Positions 10,880-21,610 of a stretch of DNA of 64,000 bases are shown piece by piece. The position numbers and the translations under genes are program-made. The DNA is taken from positions 6,146,633 through 6,210,632 of the forward strand of contig JASSKH010000014.1 in assembly GCA_031763025.1 (NCBI GenBank), given 5' to 3'. Under the pieces are notes generated by a model, which was given only the letters and a program-made list of their open reading frames with translations, made no database searches and had not been told where the DNA came from. This DNA comes from Macrocystis pyrifera. Its lineage: Eukaryota > Sar > Phaeophyceae > Laminariales > Laminariaceae. Each line of letters starts with the position of its first letter. The stretch's first letter is position 1.

Positions 10880-11395
10880 CTTGAAAAGAACGAGCTGAAA
10901 AAGAAAGAAAACAAAAGCACCACTATAAACAGAGCGGGACTAAAGAACCAAGGGAATATAACAGGCAAACCGAAGCACGAAGCACCCTCCAGGTAGCGGC
11001 AGTAGTTTGTGGTACGAGTAGCATAGCCAGGTTCTCCCTACTAGTCCGCCTGGGACCTTGCTACCCTGTCTGCCGCCTCCGTCCTGCGTTCGTCAACTAT
11101 GCCCCGCCCCTCGGCGTCAGACTACGAACCAAGCAAAGCAGGCGCGTCATCCACCCACGCCACACGACTCCTTTCTTAAGACTTACCAATACATACGTAG
11201 AAGAATAGAATAGAAATGAATCAAATAAAAGTTACAGAGGATCAAGTACAAAAATGAAAAGGAATACAAAGTAAAAGACCACGCTCAAACCAGCTGCACC
11301 AGATAGCGGCACGAGTAGCATAGGCATGTTATACACTTCCTAGTCGGCCTGGTGACTTGATACCCTGTCTGCCGCCTCCTTCCTAGTTTAGATGG
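10880..11395 (-). repeat. orphan LINE 3' region (strongly 5'-truncated copy)
   Basis: Shared blocks are GATGTGGCAGACACTTGAAAAG, AACAGGCAAACCGAAGCACG, ACCCTCCAGGTAGCGGC, TCCGCCTGGGACCTTGCTACC and GGCACGAGTAGCATAG. They match the 3' non-coding parts of LINE copies b and c in the same orientation and order. No reverse transcriptase sequence remains. Confidence 0.6.
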
Positions 11396-11984
11396 TTATG
11401 GATTAAGCAGAGTAGACGATACAATGCTATGTCATCATACTGGATACGAAAGGAGTGACATACACATTCTGTGAAAATGGAGAAAACAAAAGAAACACAA
11501 AAAAAACAAAAAACGAATCGAAAGAGAGACAAGAAAAAGAAATACTACTGCTGTCGTGCCCCCCCCCGCAGCGAATGACTCGACCTATGTGCAGCTGCAC
11601 CCTGTACAAAGAACTGTGCAGAATAGCACTCCGTCCCGAAATATAAGAAATATTTATTTGAATAATGAATGTAAAACTGGTTCTCATATATTGGGACACA
11701 GTGGTAGGGTCTTATTGGTCAAGGCGGGTCTTTCGGCCGCCCAGAGTTTTTTTTTGGAAAAACGCCACCAAAACACGTGGTGAAGCCCCATGATTGCCCC
11801 TGCCGACCTCGAGACCCCCAAATGGTTAGGGTTACCTAGGGCCAGGCCTGGGGTAGGGTTGGTCTGATTCCACGTGCGAGGTTGAAAATTGGCGACCCAT
11901 GCCCGGCACAAAGTTTTTTGCAGGGTGCAGTTGCACATAGCGCACGCCGCAGCGGATGTGGCAGGCACTATAGAACGCACGAGC

Positions 11985-13790
11985 TAAAGCAACAACAGAA
12001 CTACTATTAATATTGCACGTACATCTATTAGCAAGAAACAGAGTAAAACTTACTTTAGAACCAAGGGAAACAACAGGCAAACCGAAGCACAACAAAAAAG
12101 CACCCTCCAGCTAGCCGCACCAATTTGCGGTACGAGTAGCATGGCCATCGATGTCAGGTTCTAGTGTACGTACTAGTCTATCGGGTACCTTGCAACCCTG
12201 TCTGCCGTCTCCGTCCTGCTTTTGTCAACTTTGCCGCACCCTCGGAGAGAATGCGTCAGCCAGACAGTACGAAACAAGTAAAACAGGCTCGTCATCCACC
12301 CACGCCACAAGACTCCTGTCAAATGGACAAGAAGAAAGAATGCAAAAAGGAACAATGACAAAATCACGGAGGGATCGAAGCTCCGAAAGGAAAGGAAAAC
12401 AAAGGAAGATCACGTTCGGACTGGCTGCAGCACTTGGCGGCGTAAGTGGCATAGACATGTTCCACTCACTAGTCGGCCTGGTGCCTTGCTACCCTGCCTG
12501 CCGTCTCCGTCCTACTTTTGACCACTGCGGTTTCCCTTCTCCTACTCATGCTGTTGCCCCCCCCCTGCCCCCATTCCCTCGGTCGGGTTTCTTTCCACTC
12601 CTCCTGTTGCCCCCCCTCTTACCATTCCCTTGACAACCCCCCACGACGGATGCGCGGCGCAGCCTATTCAGCTGTGCCTCATCAAACTGCCACTTCACCA
12701 TGAACCGTTCGGCCGCTTCAAGGACCCCCCGATACCACTTCCCCCTTTTTTCTGCTGTAGTGGACCACAGCGCGGTCTCAAAAGCGGGAGTGTCCCCTTT
12801 GATCTTTCAGTGGCTCGGAATGATCTAAGGTCTTCGACTGTGAATCATGTCAAGTCTTAGAATGTCCGCCAGGTCTCCGGTTCTCCACGGCAGCCATCGT
12901 TTCGAACATTTCCCGACTGGGTAATCGCTCGTTCCTTGGGCCGTGCCAAGGCCCCCGTGAAAAAGAGCCACCGTCTGCGGATGGTCGTTTCGATGCTGTC
13001 GCAACGTGTCATCTTGAGGGCCTTCGTGTACGAGAGGGTGGCGTGGTCGGTACGAAGCAGGCGCTGGAAGCCAATGTTTCGCAACAGGACTTGGTGAGCC
13101 GTTCGAAGCTCGGCAAAGTGTTCCGCTCTGAGGGTTTACGTTACACACCCGTACAGCAGGGTCTCAATCACCTCGGCCTTCAGCATTCGGACTTCAGACT
13201 TAACGGGGCGGTCGTCCTATCATACAACTCCGGGTCCTCACACACCGTTGGAGGCATGCCCGTATGAGACGGATCTGTCGATAATGTCGCCTAGGTATGA
13301 TAACTGAGCAGTCGGTTTATACCTCTGGCCTGCTGCTTCGATGACGAGCGCTGGGGCGAGGGTTGTCTAGCCTGGTCTTCGTAGAAGCATTGCCTCTGTC
13401 TTCCGTTCCGTTGCCGTGAGGCCTGCTGCTTCAAAGACAGTCACCATGACTGAATTCATTTTCGCGAGTCCTTCTTCAACTGACTTCGAGGAAATATGCC
13501 TGCGTCGTCATCGGCGTAAAACATTCCAACGGCTCCTGCTCCTCTGCTCGACTGCTCCAGCATCATTGATTGAGTGGGACCAAATCCTTTAGTGTACGAT
13601 GCCTCCGTCTTTGCTGACCCGTGACGCGTACCAGCACCATGTGTAACACAGCAGCAAGTAACACGCTGAACAGTAACGGTGATGACACGCAGCCTTGCCG
13701 CAGCCCCTGCGTGACATCAAACCATTCCGAGTGTTGTGGCCGTCATCCGTACGCACGCGAGCCCGCATGCCTTCCTGGAAACTGCAGATG
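11985..13790 (-). pseudogene. LINE remnant, copy c
   Basis: From about 13,790 down, minus-strand pieces of the same reverse transcriptase are present: EGMRARVRTDDG (about 13,770), a GLMSRRGCG piece corresponding to the GLRQGC box, then a decayed palm region and a C-terminal part with RKRRWLFFTGAL-like sequence near 12,960. The 3' region down to about 11,985 repeats the copy b sequence. The copy is broken by many frameshifts and its 5' end abuts the TIR element at 13,795. No functional product is possible. Confidence 0.7.
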
Positions 13791-13794
13791 ACGA

Positions 13795-14010
13795 GTTCTA
13801 CGATATAGGTAGTACATTTCCGGCAAAATGCATTCTGAGTGGCGGAGTAAACCGTCGGAATATCAATCTTGTTTTGAACTATGTATGACAATTTTGGAAT
13901 ATTCATCGGGATGCAATTTGATTTTGCTGAAGTCAGTATTCGGGTGAGGTATGGAGCTCCGTAAATGAGGAGCCTCAGAAAAATTAGGGTGAACCTCTGT
14001 ATCGTAGAAC
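13795..14010. mobile_element. TIR element, GTTCTACGATAG family (copy 2)
   Basis: It begins GTTCTACGATATAGGTAG and ends CTGTATCGTAGAAC, giving inverted termini. The interior matches 1,994-2,241 (AATCTTG, CATCGGGATGCAATTTGATT, TTTTGCTGAAGTCAGTATTC, GGTATGGAGCTCC). It is 216 bp with no coding capacity. Confidence 0.75.
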
Positions 14011-14716
14011 GCCTCATATACTAGTAAACATGTTAATGTACGCACGTGCAGCTGGTGTGTGCGTTCTTGACACATATTAAACCGCTCTTTCTACCCGTTG
14101 GCACGAGGAACGAACGCCTGCTGTTCCCTCCCTTGTCAGCTTGCCACACTACCTGGATTTTATGAAAAATGAGATTTCAAGTCAACAACGACGAACAAGA
14201 ACCTTGTAGACTGTATACTCGTACGAGTGCCAGTAGTTTGAATACTATATTTGAAGCACAGCGCGAAATCGTGACAGAGTTTGTTGTTAAGAAGTAGAAT
14301 ATCGAACGGAGGAAATCTGGGGTTTGTGGAGAGGTATTGAATCGTTGGCATGCTTGAACAGAGGGGATGGGCAAGAGGTGCATAGAGTTGATGACGGGTG
14401 CAAGTTGGCTGTTGGTTGAACTAGGGAGACAGGCTGGGAAGGGTTGACACAGCAGTGAGGAAGAAGACCAGTGAGGAAGAACATCATCTACCGTACGTAG
14501 CACTCTACTCGTGGGGGTGTACGAGCAGCGGCGGCGTGTTATCCTTTAGAAGATCGGCGAGGTGAAAGAAGAACCCGCCCGCCCTCCCTTGGGCGTAAGT
14601 GGTAGATTTTAAGTACAAGTTGGCAGCCTACATTGGGTGTGTGGTTATATATGCTACTGCGAACTGCTCTAAGTGTAGATATGATCCAGAAATCATTCAT
14701 CATAGTTCCAGATTAA
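14011..14716. other. stretch without a recognisable gene
   Basis: It includes a minus-strand frame of about 108 codons (14,177-14,503) with no family motif. There is no repeat that I can match elsewhere, apart from a short CTTTCTACCCGT at 14,087 that resembles the LINE 3'-module edge. Confidence 0.35.
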
Positions 14717-15213
14717 GACCAACTATTATGGGAAATTATTTCTGAGCTCTCAAAACTGGGTTTTTAGGCCGAATATACGCGTTTTACTCGGCGGGAAAGC
14801 CAAAAACACCGACAGACTCCTCAAAATGCTCCCCGTAGTTTTTTGCGAGCTTTCAGGAACAATTTTCCGTTTCTCCAGAGTCCTATTTTAAATTTTGGAG
14901 CAGCAGCCAATTTCTTTTCTCTGGAGGGTCAGAAATAAGCGAAGGCTGTTGGTCAGAACTGGGGCCAGAAATAGTGGATCTTCGAGGATTTGTGATGAAA
15001 AATGACGATGTCCTCAGAACTGGAAATATGAATGAACAGTCCTTCTACGACTCTCGAGAAACGGAAAAGTGCTCGCGAAAGCTCTCGGAAAACTAAGGGG
15101 AGCATCCTGACGAGTCTACCGGTGTTTTTGACAGTCCCGTCGAGTAAATCGCCGGTTTTCGGCAAAACAAGCCAGTTCTGAGACCCTTCAAAAATTTCCC
15201 ATAATAGTTGGTC
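14717..15213. mobile_element. 497-bp DNA transposon with long imperfect TIRs and TAA target duplication
   Basis: The left arm starts GACCAACTATTATGGGAAAT and the right arm ends ATTTCCCATAATAGTTGGTC, and complementarity continues imperfectly for about 170 bases on each side. It is flanked by TAA on both sides (14,714-14,716 and 15,214-15,216). A 3-bp TWA duplication is the habit of PIF/Harbinger transposons, so this is probably a Tourist-like or foldback element. There is no transposase frame. As RNA or single-stranded DNA it would form a long hairpin. Confidence 0.8.
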
Positions 15214-16160
15214 TAATAAGCAAAACAAATACGTTTGTATCTCGTGTACAGTAGTACCCACAAAGGGTCGGTCGGTCTTATTAGCATTAACGAGGAGTGT
15301 TAAGTTTGGGAAAAGCAGAAAAGCTCCAACCCCGAAAAATGACGTCTTCAAGTTTTTCAGTTATTTTTTTAGGAAATTTGGGTACAAGCACAGCAAGGCT
15401 GTAGAGGATCGGGCAGCCCTACCGCTCGAGCTGTGCCACCACTCGCGAGCGAACAAAGGCTGACCAGGGGGTCGTTCCCAAGGTCATTCGCAAGTCATGG
15501 CCGAACGCAGAAGGCTAAACAGCTTTCTGGGCTCTCGTTGCCGATTTTACAAGGTGCCCGCACCGAGGTGGCCGATCGACTGAGCTCGGTGGGGGCAATA
15601 TACGAGTAGTCGGGAATTTGTCGCGCTGGGCGTTGTAGCGTGACGACTTGGTGATGGATTTCACTCCCAAAGCCACCGACACGTACCTGCCTACAAGTTA
15701 GACCGACGGCAGTAGGACCATCACACCGCACGGATTGTTTCCGCGAGGGAAAAGCTGCTTAATTAAGTATAACTATTAATACGAATAGTGACGGGTCTGC
15801 TGTGCCGGGTGGACGATCATTCTAAGAGCCAACTGAGGCACGTACGTACTCGACAAGATTCGACCCTCGCTGGACAGGCGCTGGGTTTGGTGAAATGCCA
15901 CAATTTCGAAATTAAAATTGGAGTTGCAGGAAAAGACGAAATGTAATACGTGTGTCGCCGACCGACACTATGAATAATAAGAAGAAACAACAAAGCTGAG
16001 CTGGTCCACGATGGATTTCCTATTTGACAACGGATGCGTTCTATAATATACTATCTTCAGAATAAGGTCTCCGCAGTTTCCCACTTTCCCGTGGTAAATC
16101 TCGGGCTGCCTTTCTTACTCCTTATTTTCGTTTTACGTGTCCTGTTGTTGTTTTCTTCAC
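15214..16160. other. stretch without a recognisable gene
   Basis: Only short unsupported open frames and no clear repeat. It is mixed-composition intergenic DNA. Confidence 0.35.
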
Positions 16161-16164
16161 ATTA

Positions 16165-16830
16165 AACCGTTCTTTCTACCCGTCGACATCCAGCACAACC
16201 AGTGCCCGTGCCGATTCTTCAATCCCAGAGAGATACAAGTTCTGTGGTCACAAAGCTACGCCACAGAGATACTACGTTGCCACGTATGCAATGCAATGCC
16301 ATGTCATCATACTGCGTACGACAGGCACGACATACCCATTCCATGAACTAGAGAAACAAAAACGAAACAAAGAGAAAAAAAATCAAAACAAAGACAATTA
16401 ATTCGAAAGAGAAAATAAACAAAAAAAAAATATATATATATACCTGGTATTAGTATATACTTCAGTATAGCAACAAACCATCGTACCCCCTCGCAGGGGA
16501 TCTGGCAGACACTTGAAAAGAAGGAGCTAGAAAAAAAGGAAAAAAAAAAAGGAAAAAGATGAAAACACCACTATTACGGGGGTCCATAGTTAACAAGACC
16601 AAATATTGTTAGTAAAAATACCTAAATATATAGGTTTTTATGTATACCATAGGTGTCGTCAACAGAGTAAGACTAAGAACCAAGGGAAAAAATAACAGGC
16701 AAACCAAAGCACGAGGCATGCTCCAGGTGGCGGCAGCAGTTTATGGTACGAGTAGCACAGCCAGGGTCTCCCTGCTGGCCCGCCTGGTACCTTGCTACCC
16801 TCTCTGCCACCATTGTCCTGTCCTGTGCAG
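16165..16830 (+). repeat. LINE 3'-region module with a MITE inserted
   Basis: CTTTCTACCCGTCGACATCC (about 16,170), CCACAGAGATACTACG, GCAGGGGATCTGGCAGACACTTG, then AACAGAGTAAGACTAAGAACC and CATGCTCCAGGTGGCGGC follow the same order as the other module copies. The orientation is opposite to the 9,985-10,645 copy. It contains (TA)n at 16,429-16,442 and is interrupted at 16,574 by a MITE. Confidence 0.65.
16574..16655. mobile_element. MITE, TA-flanked family (copy 5, right end lost)
   Basis: It starts TTACGGGGGTCCATAG after a TA and carries the standard core (ACCAAATATTGTTAGTAAAAA). It ends within CCATAGGTGTCG, where the right terminus should be. It lies inside the LINE 3' module. Confidence 0.75.
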
Positions 16831-17129
16831 CCATAGCTAGCTGGTGAAAGAGGTAACCAAAAGAAGAAAAATCGAAGCTGTGTGAGTGACATCGATTTTT
16901 TTTTCCAATACTCATTTTTTTTTCTTTAAACTCGGTGTGACAATTCCATCGCGCGTTCAATGGCGTGTGTAGGTTTTTATGACAGGGTTGTCTACTATTA
17001 ATATTAATATTAATAATTGTTACTCGTACAGGTTTGCCTGTCTCGATGTTGTTGTTACCAGGTATGGATTGTCACATTTTTTCGTGCTGCGTGCTTCGTT
17101 GTCAGTTACCTACAACATACGGTTCTGTG

Positions 17130-17470
17130 CGTCCTGCGTACTGACTGCTTGTTGTACATAGATATGCCCGCATGCCCAGATCGTTACCATCTCACCTCGA
17201 TCGCGAACACCTGGCTGAGGGTAAACGCGAAGGGGATGAAGATTCTGAGGCTCGCGGTTAGTTGTCAGCTACGTACGATATAATATCGTCTTTCCTGCAT
17301 ACTGGCTGCTTGTGCAAATATTCAAACGAACTTTGGAGATTCTGCAAAAAAGCTCGAAGATAATGTAAGAATAAGCCTAAGAGCTGCCTACATCCCCGGA
17401 TCATTACCACCTCACCTCGACCGGGAAAACCTGACTGAGCGTGAACCCCAGAGGGATGTATAGTCTCCAC
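17130..17470. repeat. degenerate direct duplication
   Basis: The segment with ACTGACTGCTTGT ... CGTTACCATCTCACCTCGATCG ... GGCTGAGGGTAAACGCGAAG (17,135-17,245) recurs about 220 bases downstream as ACTGGCTGCTTGT ... CATTACCACCTCACCTCGACCG ... TGACTGAGCGTGAACC. No gene is apparent. Confidence 0.55.
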
Positions 17471-17650
17471 TGAGGATGTCGCGAGCCCGCCTTCGCAGTC
17501 TTGTACGCCGTGTGGTAAATGGAGAAAGTCTATCTACTTTTTGGCATAATGACCCTCCCTGTGTATATTTGGCGACGAGCACAATCAATCCTCGGAGAGA
17601 TTGATTGGTTCACGTAACATTCATCACCCATGACACCATCACTCCTGATA

Positions 17651-18069
17651 CTACGCGGGATCATAGTAAATAGGACCTGAGGTGAACACAAAAACCTCGA
17701 TACTTCCCCTATTTTTACTACTACGGGAGTCCATAGTTAACAGGACCTGTGGTGTAGATAAAAACCTATATATTTTCCCATTTTTACTAACAAAATTTGG
17801 TCTCGTTAACTATGGACCCCCGTAATAACAATATTTGGTCCTATTTACTATTTCGGGGGACCATAACAAATAGGACCGAATATTGTTGGCAAAAATAGGT
17901 AAGCATAAAGGTTTTTATGAATACCATAGGTCTTATTAACTATGGACCCCCGTAATAGTTGCTATTACCGGGGTCCGTAGTTAATGGGACCAAATTTCGT
18001 TTGCAAAAATAGAAAAATATATTGGTTTTTATCCACACCATAGGTCCTATTAACTATGGACCCCCGTAA
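17651..18069. mobile_element. MITE cluster: one nested and two adjacent copies
   Basis: Copy A starts at 17,651 and is split by copy B (17,721-17,825, 105 bp), which is flanked on both sides by TA (17,719-17,720 and 17,826-17,827). The right half of A resumes at 17,828 (ACAATATTTGGTCC). Copy C is 17,852-17,955 and copy D is 17,965-18,069. The nesting shows the exact unit and its TA target duplication. All are non-coding. Together they form an array that could be taken for a tandem repeat. Confidence 0.85.
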
Positions 18070-18789
18070 TAATATGCACCCCCGTACTATCACATGCCGT
18101 TTTGATTTTATTCTGAAATTATGAAATACCTCAGCTGTGAGTTCGACTGATTAAGTACTTGGTTGAAACTCAACTTTGCAAGCTGTGTAATACGTCTCGT
18201 CTGCTATCTCCTGTGTGTGCCACAATTTTTACTGAATTTTACAAGTGCATGTTATAAATAGCGGAACGCGCGTATTCTATACGTAATTTCTTGTCATACG
18301 TTTCATCCCATCCATTATACCTGCGCCGGCCCCCTCCCTTCTTTCGTGCCTCGGGAAATTTCTCTTTTTTTTACGGTCATATACTGCTGCTGTATCGAGC
18401 GGAGCGTCCGGGGCAGATTTGTTTCGACACCCCACGTAAAAAAAGAATCAGAGTGGAAAACAAACCGGACGGAGCACTGAACCTGTGGAATCATAGAACT
18501 TTAGGAGACCACCAATTTTGTTATCGCATTTTTTCTAATTGTCAATCACTTGGATTTGGAGATCCCCATCCCCTTCCTATCGAGTACAACCTCAACACCC
18601 CCGCCCCTGTCCGAGGAAGTTTTTTTCAAACTACCTGTTCCAGTTTTGGATAACTATAGGTTTAAAAAAATGTATTAATAGTGAGCCAAAAATGGAAACA
18701 CTACGAGAAGAAAAAAAAATGTTCTCAAATCGTCCTGTGGCTCTTTCGATTAGTTGTTGTTGTTGTTGTTGTTGTTGTTGTCTTCGCAT
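18070..18789. other. stretch without a recognisable gene, with a (GTT)n tract
   Basis: It contains an open frame of about 120 codons (18,291-18,653) without motifs, and a GTT microsatellite of about nine units at 18,754-18,780. GATCCCCATCCCCTTCCTATCGAGT (18,560) is echoed at 20,240-20,265, so part of this is dispersed repeat. Confidence 0.4.
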
Positions 18790-20153
18790 TAAACCGTCCT
18801 TTCTACCCAGCTTCATCAGTACACCGAGTGTCCGTCCTGATTCCTTATCCTAGAGAGATACTGATTCCGTGGTCACAGACTGTGAGACAGAGGAAAGACC
18901 AAAAAAAAAAAAAAAATCGTGAATTCAAGTGTCAAGCAAGTGAAATGTCAGCGTACCTGGTACGAGAACACAACACAAGCAAGACAAAAAATAAACAAAA
19001 AACAAAAAGACAATGAAAACGAAAACAAAAAAACATGAATTTAAAAATAATACAAATGACGCAAGGACTTCAGAAAGGCTGCCAGACGGAAAGAATACGT
19101 ACGTACTCAGGAAGGACAGAGATATATATATATATATCTGCTGCACGGACGAAGCAACACGAAAGAGAGGGAGCTACAGGCAAAAGTCTACAAGAGCTAG
19201 TCCAAGCGATACCTAGCCACCCGATCTATCATTTCGTTTCTGCATTCGTCCACGGGTGTATCAGTACGGCTGCCCTTCTCCCCTCCCGTTGTCGCCGTTC
19301 TTGGCGTCCTCAGCTGCGTGGCGTCGCCGGCTCCTCTGTGCCTCGTTCCTGTGCCACCTCGCCATGAAACAGTCCGCCGCGTCGACGACCCCCCGGTACC
19401 ACTTCCCGCTCTTCTTAGCCACCCTCGGCCATGGCACCGTTTCTACCCCGAACAGCAGAGGGGAGTTTTCCGTGGACCCCTCGTTGGCTTGGAAAACCCT
19501 GAGGTCGTTTGCTAGACATTGGGCCCAGTTCTTTTCTGATGGTCGGCCTGGTCCTGGGTTCTTTCCACCAGTCATCGTCATAACATCACCCGGCGGGTCA
19601 GCCGCTCATTTGCCGTCCGCTGCACGGCCCCCGCAAAGAGGAGGCGTCGGTTGCGGATGGTCGTCCCAACGCTCTCGCAGTGTGCCTTTTTGAGGGCCTT
19701 GGCGTACGACATGAGGTGGTTAATGCGTTGTTGACGCTGGAAGCCAAATGATCCGAAAGATGAGCTTGTGGTGTGCCTTTCGGAGCTCAGCGAAATGTTC
19801 CTGGCCAAGAGTCCACGTCACCCACCCGTACAGCAGGGGCTCCATCACCTCGGCCTTTAGCGTACTCACTTTCAGGGTGAACGGGGCATCATCCATATCG
19901 TACAGCTCCCGTTTGAACCGATTGTAGCACATGCCCATGCGAGTCGGATCCGTCCTGTGATAACTGGCATAATTTCAGCGATTGCGACGACAAACCGCCC
20001 AGGTACAAGAACTGCATCGTCTGTTTATACCTCTGTCCTGCTGCTTCGATGACGAGCGGTGAGGTCTGGGGTGCTTTTGGTTCGGTGTCCGCAGCAGCAT
20101 GGTCTCCGTTTTCTCTCCGGATACGGTGAGGCCTGCTGCTTCGAAAACGGTCA
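18790..20153 (-). pseudogene. LINE remnant, copy d
   Basis: This is the minus-strand C-terminal half of the same LINE reverse transcriptase family. It starts just downstream of the palm box (AAGLTVS near 20,125) and runs through KLRRLSKLC-like decay, LLYGWVTWTLGQEHFAELR (about 19,840), RNRRLLFAGAVQR (about 19,640) and NWAQCLANDLRVFQA (about 19,520), down to WYRGVVDAADCFMARWH (about 19,390). The 3' region 18,790-19,250 matches that of copy a. Parts are open for up to 106 codons (19,261-19,581), but the element lacks its catalytic half. Confidence 0.8.
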
Positions 20154-20329
20154 TGCTGTCGTGTGATCACAAAACGAACGATACAGGAAACCACACGTTT
20201 TTTGTTGTATTAAATAGTTGGGGATCACTTGATTGTAAAGATCCCCATCCCCTCCCCATCGAGTAAACGAAAAAGAGGTATACATCCTAGACAATAGTCA
20301 ATGCCCCCTGCAATAGCAATAGCAATATA

Positions 20330-20800
20330 ATATATACGGTGCAATGGACGGGCTTATTGTCGTCGGCAAAGTCTATCGATAGGCACGTTCCTCGATCCAT
20401 TCATTGTCGTCGGTCATGCCTACTGATAGGTTACGTCCCCAAAATATTGTTTTGGCAGGAGTGAGTGTGCAAGACTTGAAGTACCTAGATTTAAAGCTAT
20501 TGTCACCGACAATGTGGGTATCGACAATTAGCTTGCAGAATCTATTGCGGTCGACAGCAGTGGCCATCGATGAACACATTTATTTCTTAATCCGTTGTGG
20601 TCGGCAATGGCTATCGAAATATGCATTTCTTAATCTGTTGTGACCGGCAGTGTCTATCGATAGATATGTTTCCGAATCTAATGTGACCAGCAACGGCTAT
20701 CGATAGATACATTTCCTTGTCTATTTTGGCCGGCTATTTACTAGCGATGGGCACCGTTGAGAATCTATTCTGGTGGACAAGAATGTCTATCGATGGACAC
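20330..20800. repeat. CTATCGATAG repeat cluster (copy 1)
   Basis: At least five imperfect units of about 60-65 bases carry the core TCTATCGATAG, followed by TNCATTTCTTAATCTNTTGTGGNCGGCAATGGC or a variant. The same units occur at 28,150-28,770 and, inverted, at 44,690-45,000. The palindromic ATCGAT core recurs at each unit. No coding capacity. Confidence 0.65.
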
Positions 20801-20905
20801 CACCACCCGCCTATTTCCACACCTACAATGTACTCTGCATTTATTGAGCAATGCAATATTTTGTGCCGCAGCAATGCCAATTTCCATCTCGTTTGTGATC
20901 ACTAT

Positions 20906-21013
20906 TTCGGGGGACCATACATAGTAAATAGGACCTATGGTACAGACAAAAACCTATATATTCACCTATTTTTACTGACAATATTTGGTCCCATTTACTA
21001 TGGTCCCCCTTAA
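20906..21013. mobile_element. MITE, TA-flanked family (copy near the G1 retrotransposon)
   Basis: It begins TTCGGGGGACCATACATAG and ends GGTCCCCCTTAA. The core CTATTTTTACTGACAATATTTGG is intact. Confidence 0.8.
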
Positions 21014-21171
21014 TAGTATGGAATGAGTGCATGGTGTAACGTGACGAACAGCAATGTGGGTGAATGGCATAGAGTGAAGGAGGGCTGCAACGTTGTGTGT
21101 CTCAACAAGGCAGTGGACATCATGGGGGTTAAGTGTGTTGCATTGTCGGCTGTGTTGTTGTGCTTGATACC

Positions 21172-21402
21172 TGTAGCCAAAAGATACCAAGCCGTGGAGG
21201 TTTCAGTGTAATCGCATGTGTGAGTGGAGCAGTGGCCGGGGATCCTGTGTGATGTCCCCTAGCCACCTGGCTCGTGGTCCGATGAGGATCACTCCGTGAT
21301 AATACAAGCTCTAAGAACAAGACTTACTGAGTGCGAGGCCAGCGAGACTGGTGGAGTCCCTCGCTGGAAGCCCTCTTGCTGATATCATCTGGCAGAGGCC
21401 AT
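21172..21402 (+). repeat. 5' LTR of G1
   Basis: It starts TGTAGCCAAAAG and ends CAGAGGCCAT, and is repeated at 26,702-26,932. If the terminus is taken as CCA, the target duplication no longer aligns, so CCAT is preferred. Confidence 0.92.
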
Positions 21403-21610
21403 AATATCTAGATATTCGCGGAACTTCTGTTGGAGGAGTTTTCGGCTGCGGAGTATTGGGTCACAGCTGGGAAGGCAGTTGGCCCGTTGGACGGATCGAA
21501 ACGGCTTGAAGCGCACAGCAGGGGAGGACGCTCCGGGAGCTGGAGGACGCACAGGTCAGGCGGCAGTTTCTCCGTTATTACAGCAGAGTCCAGGTGGACT
21601 GCTGTGGATT

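Noticed and set aside
21403-21420. Standard tRNA primer-binding site after the G1 5' LTR
   Set aside because: The sequence is an AATATCTAGATATT palindrome without a TGG start. The priming mode cannot be assigned.
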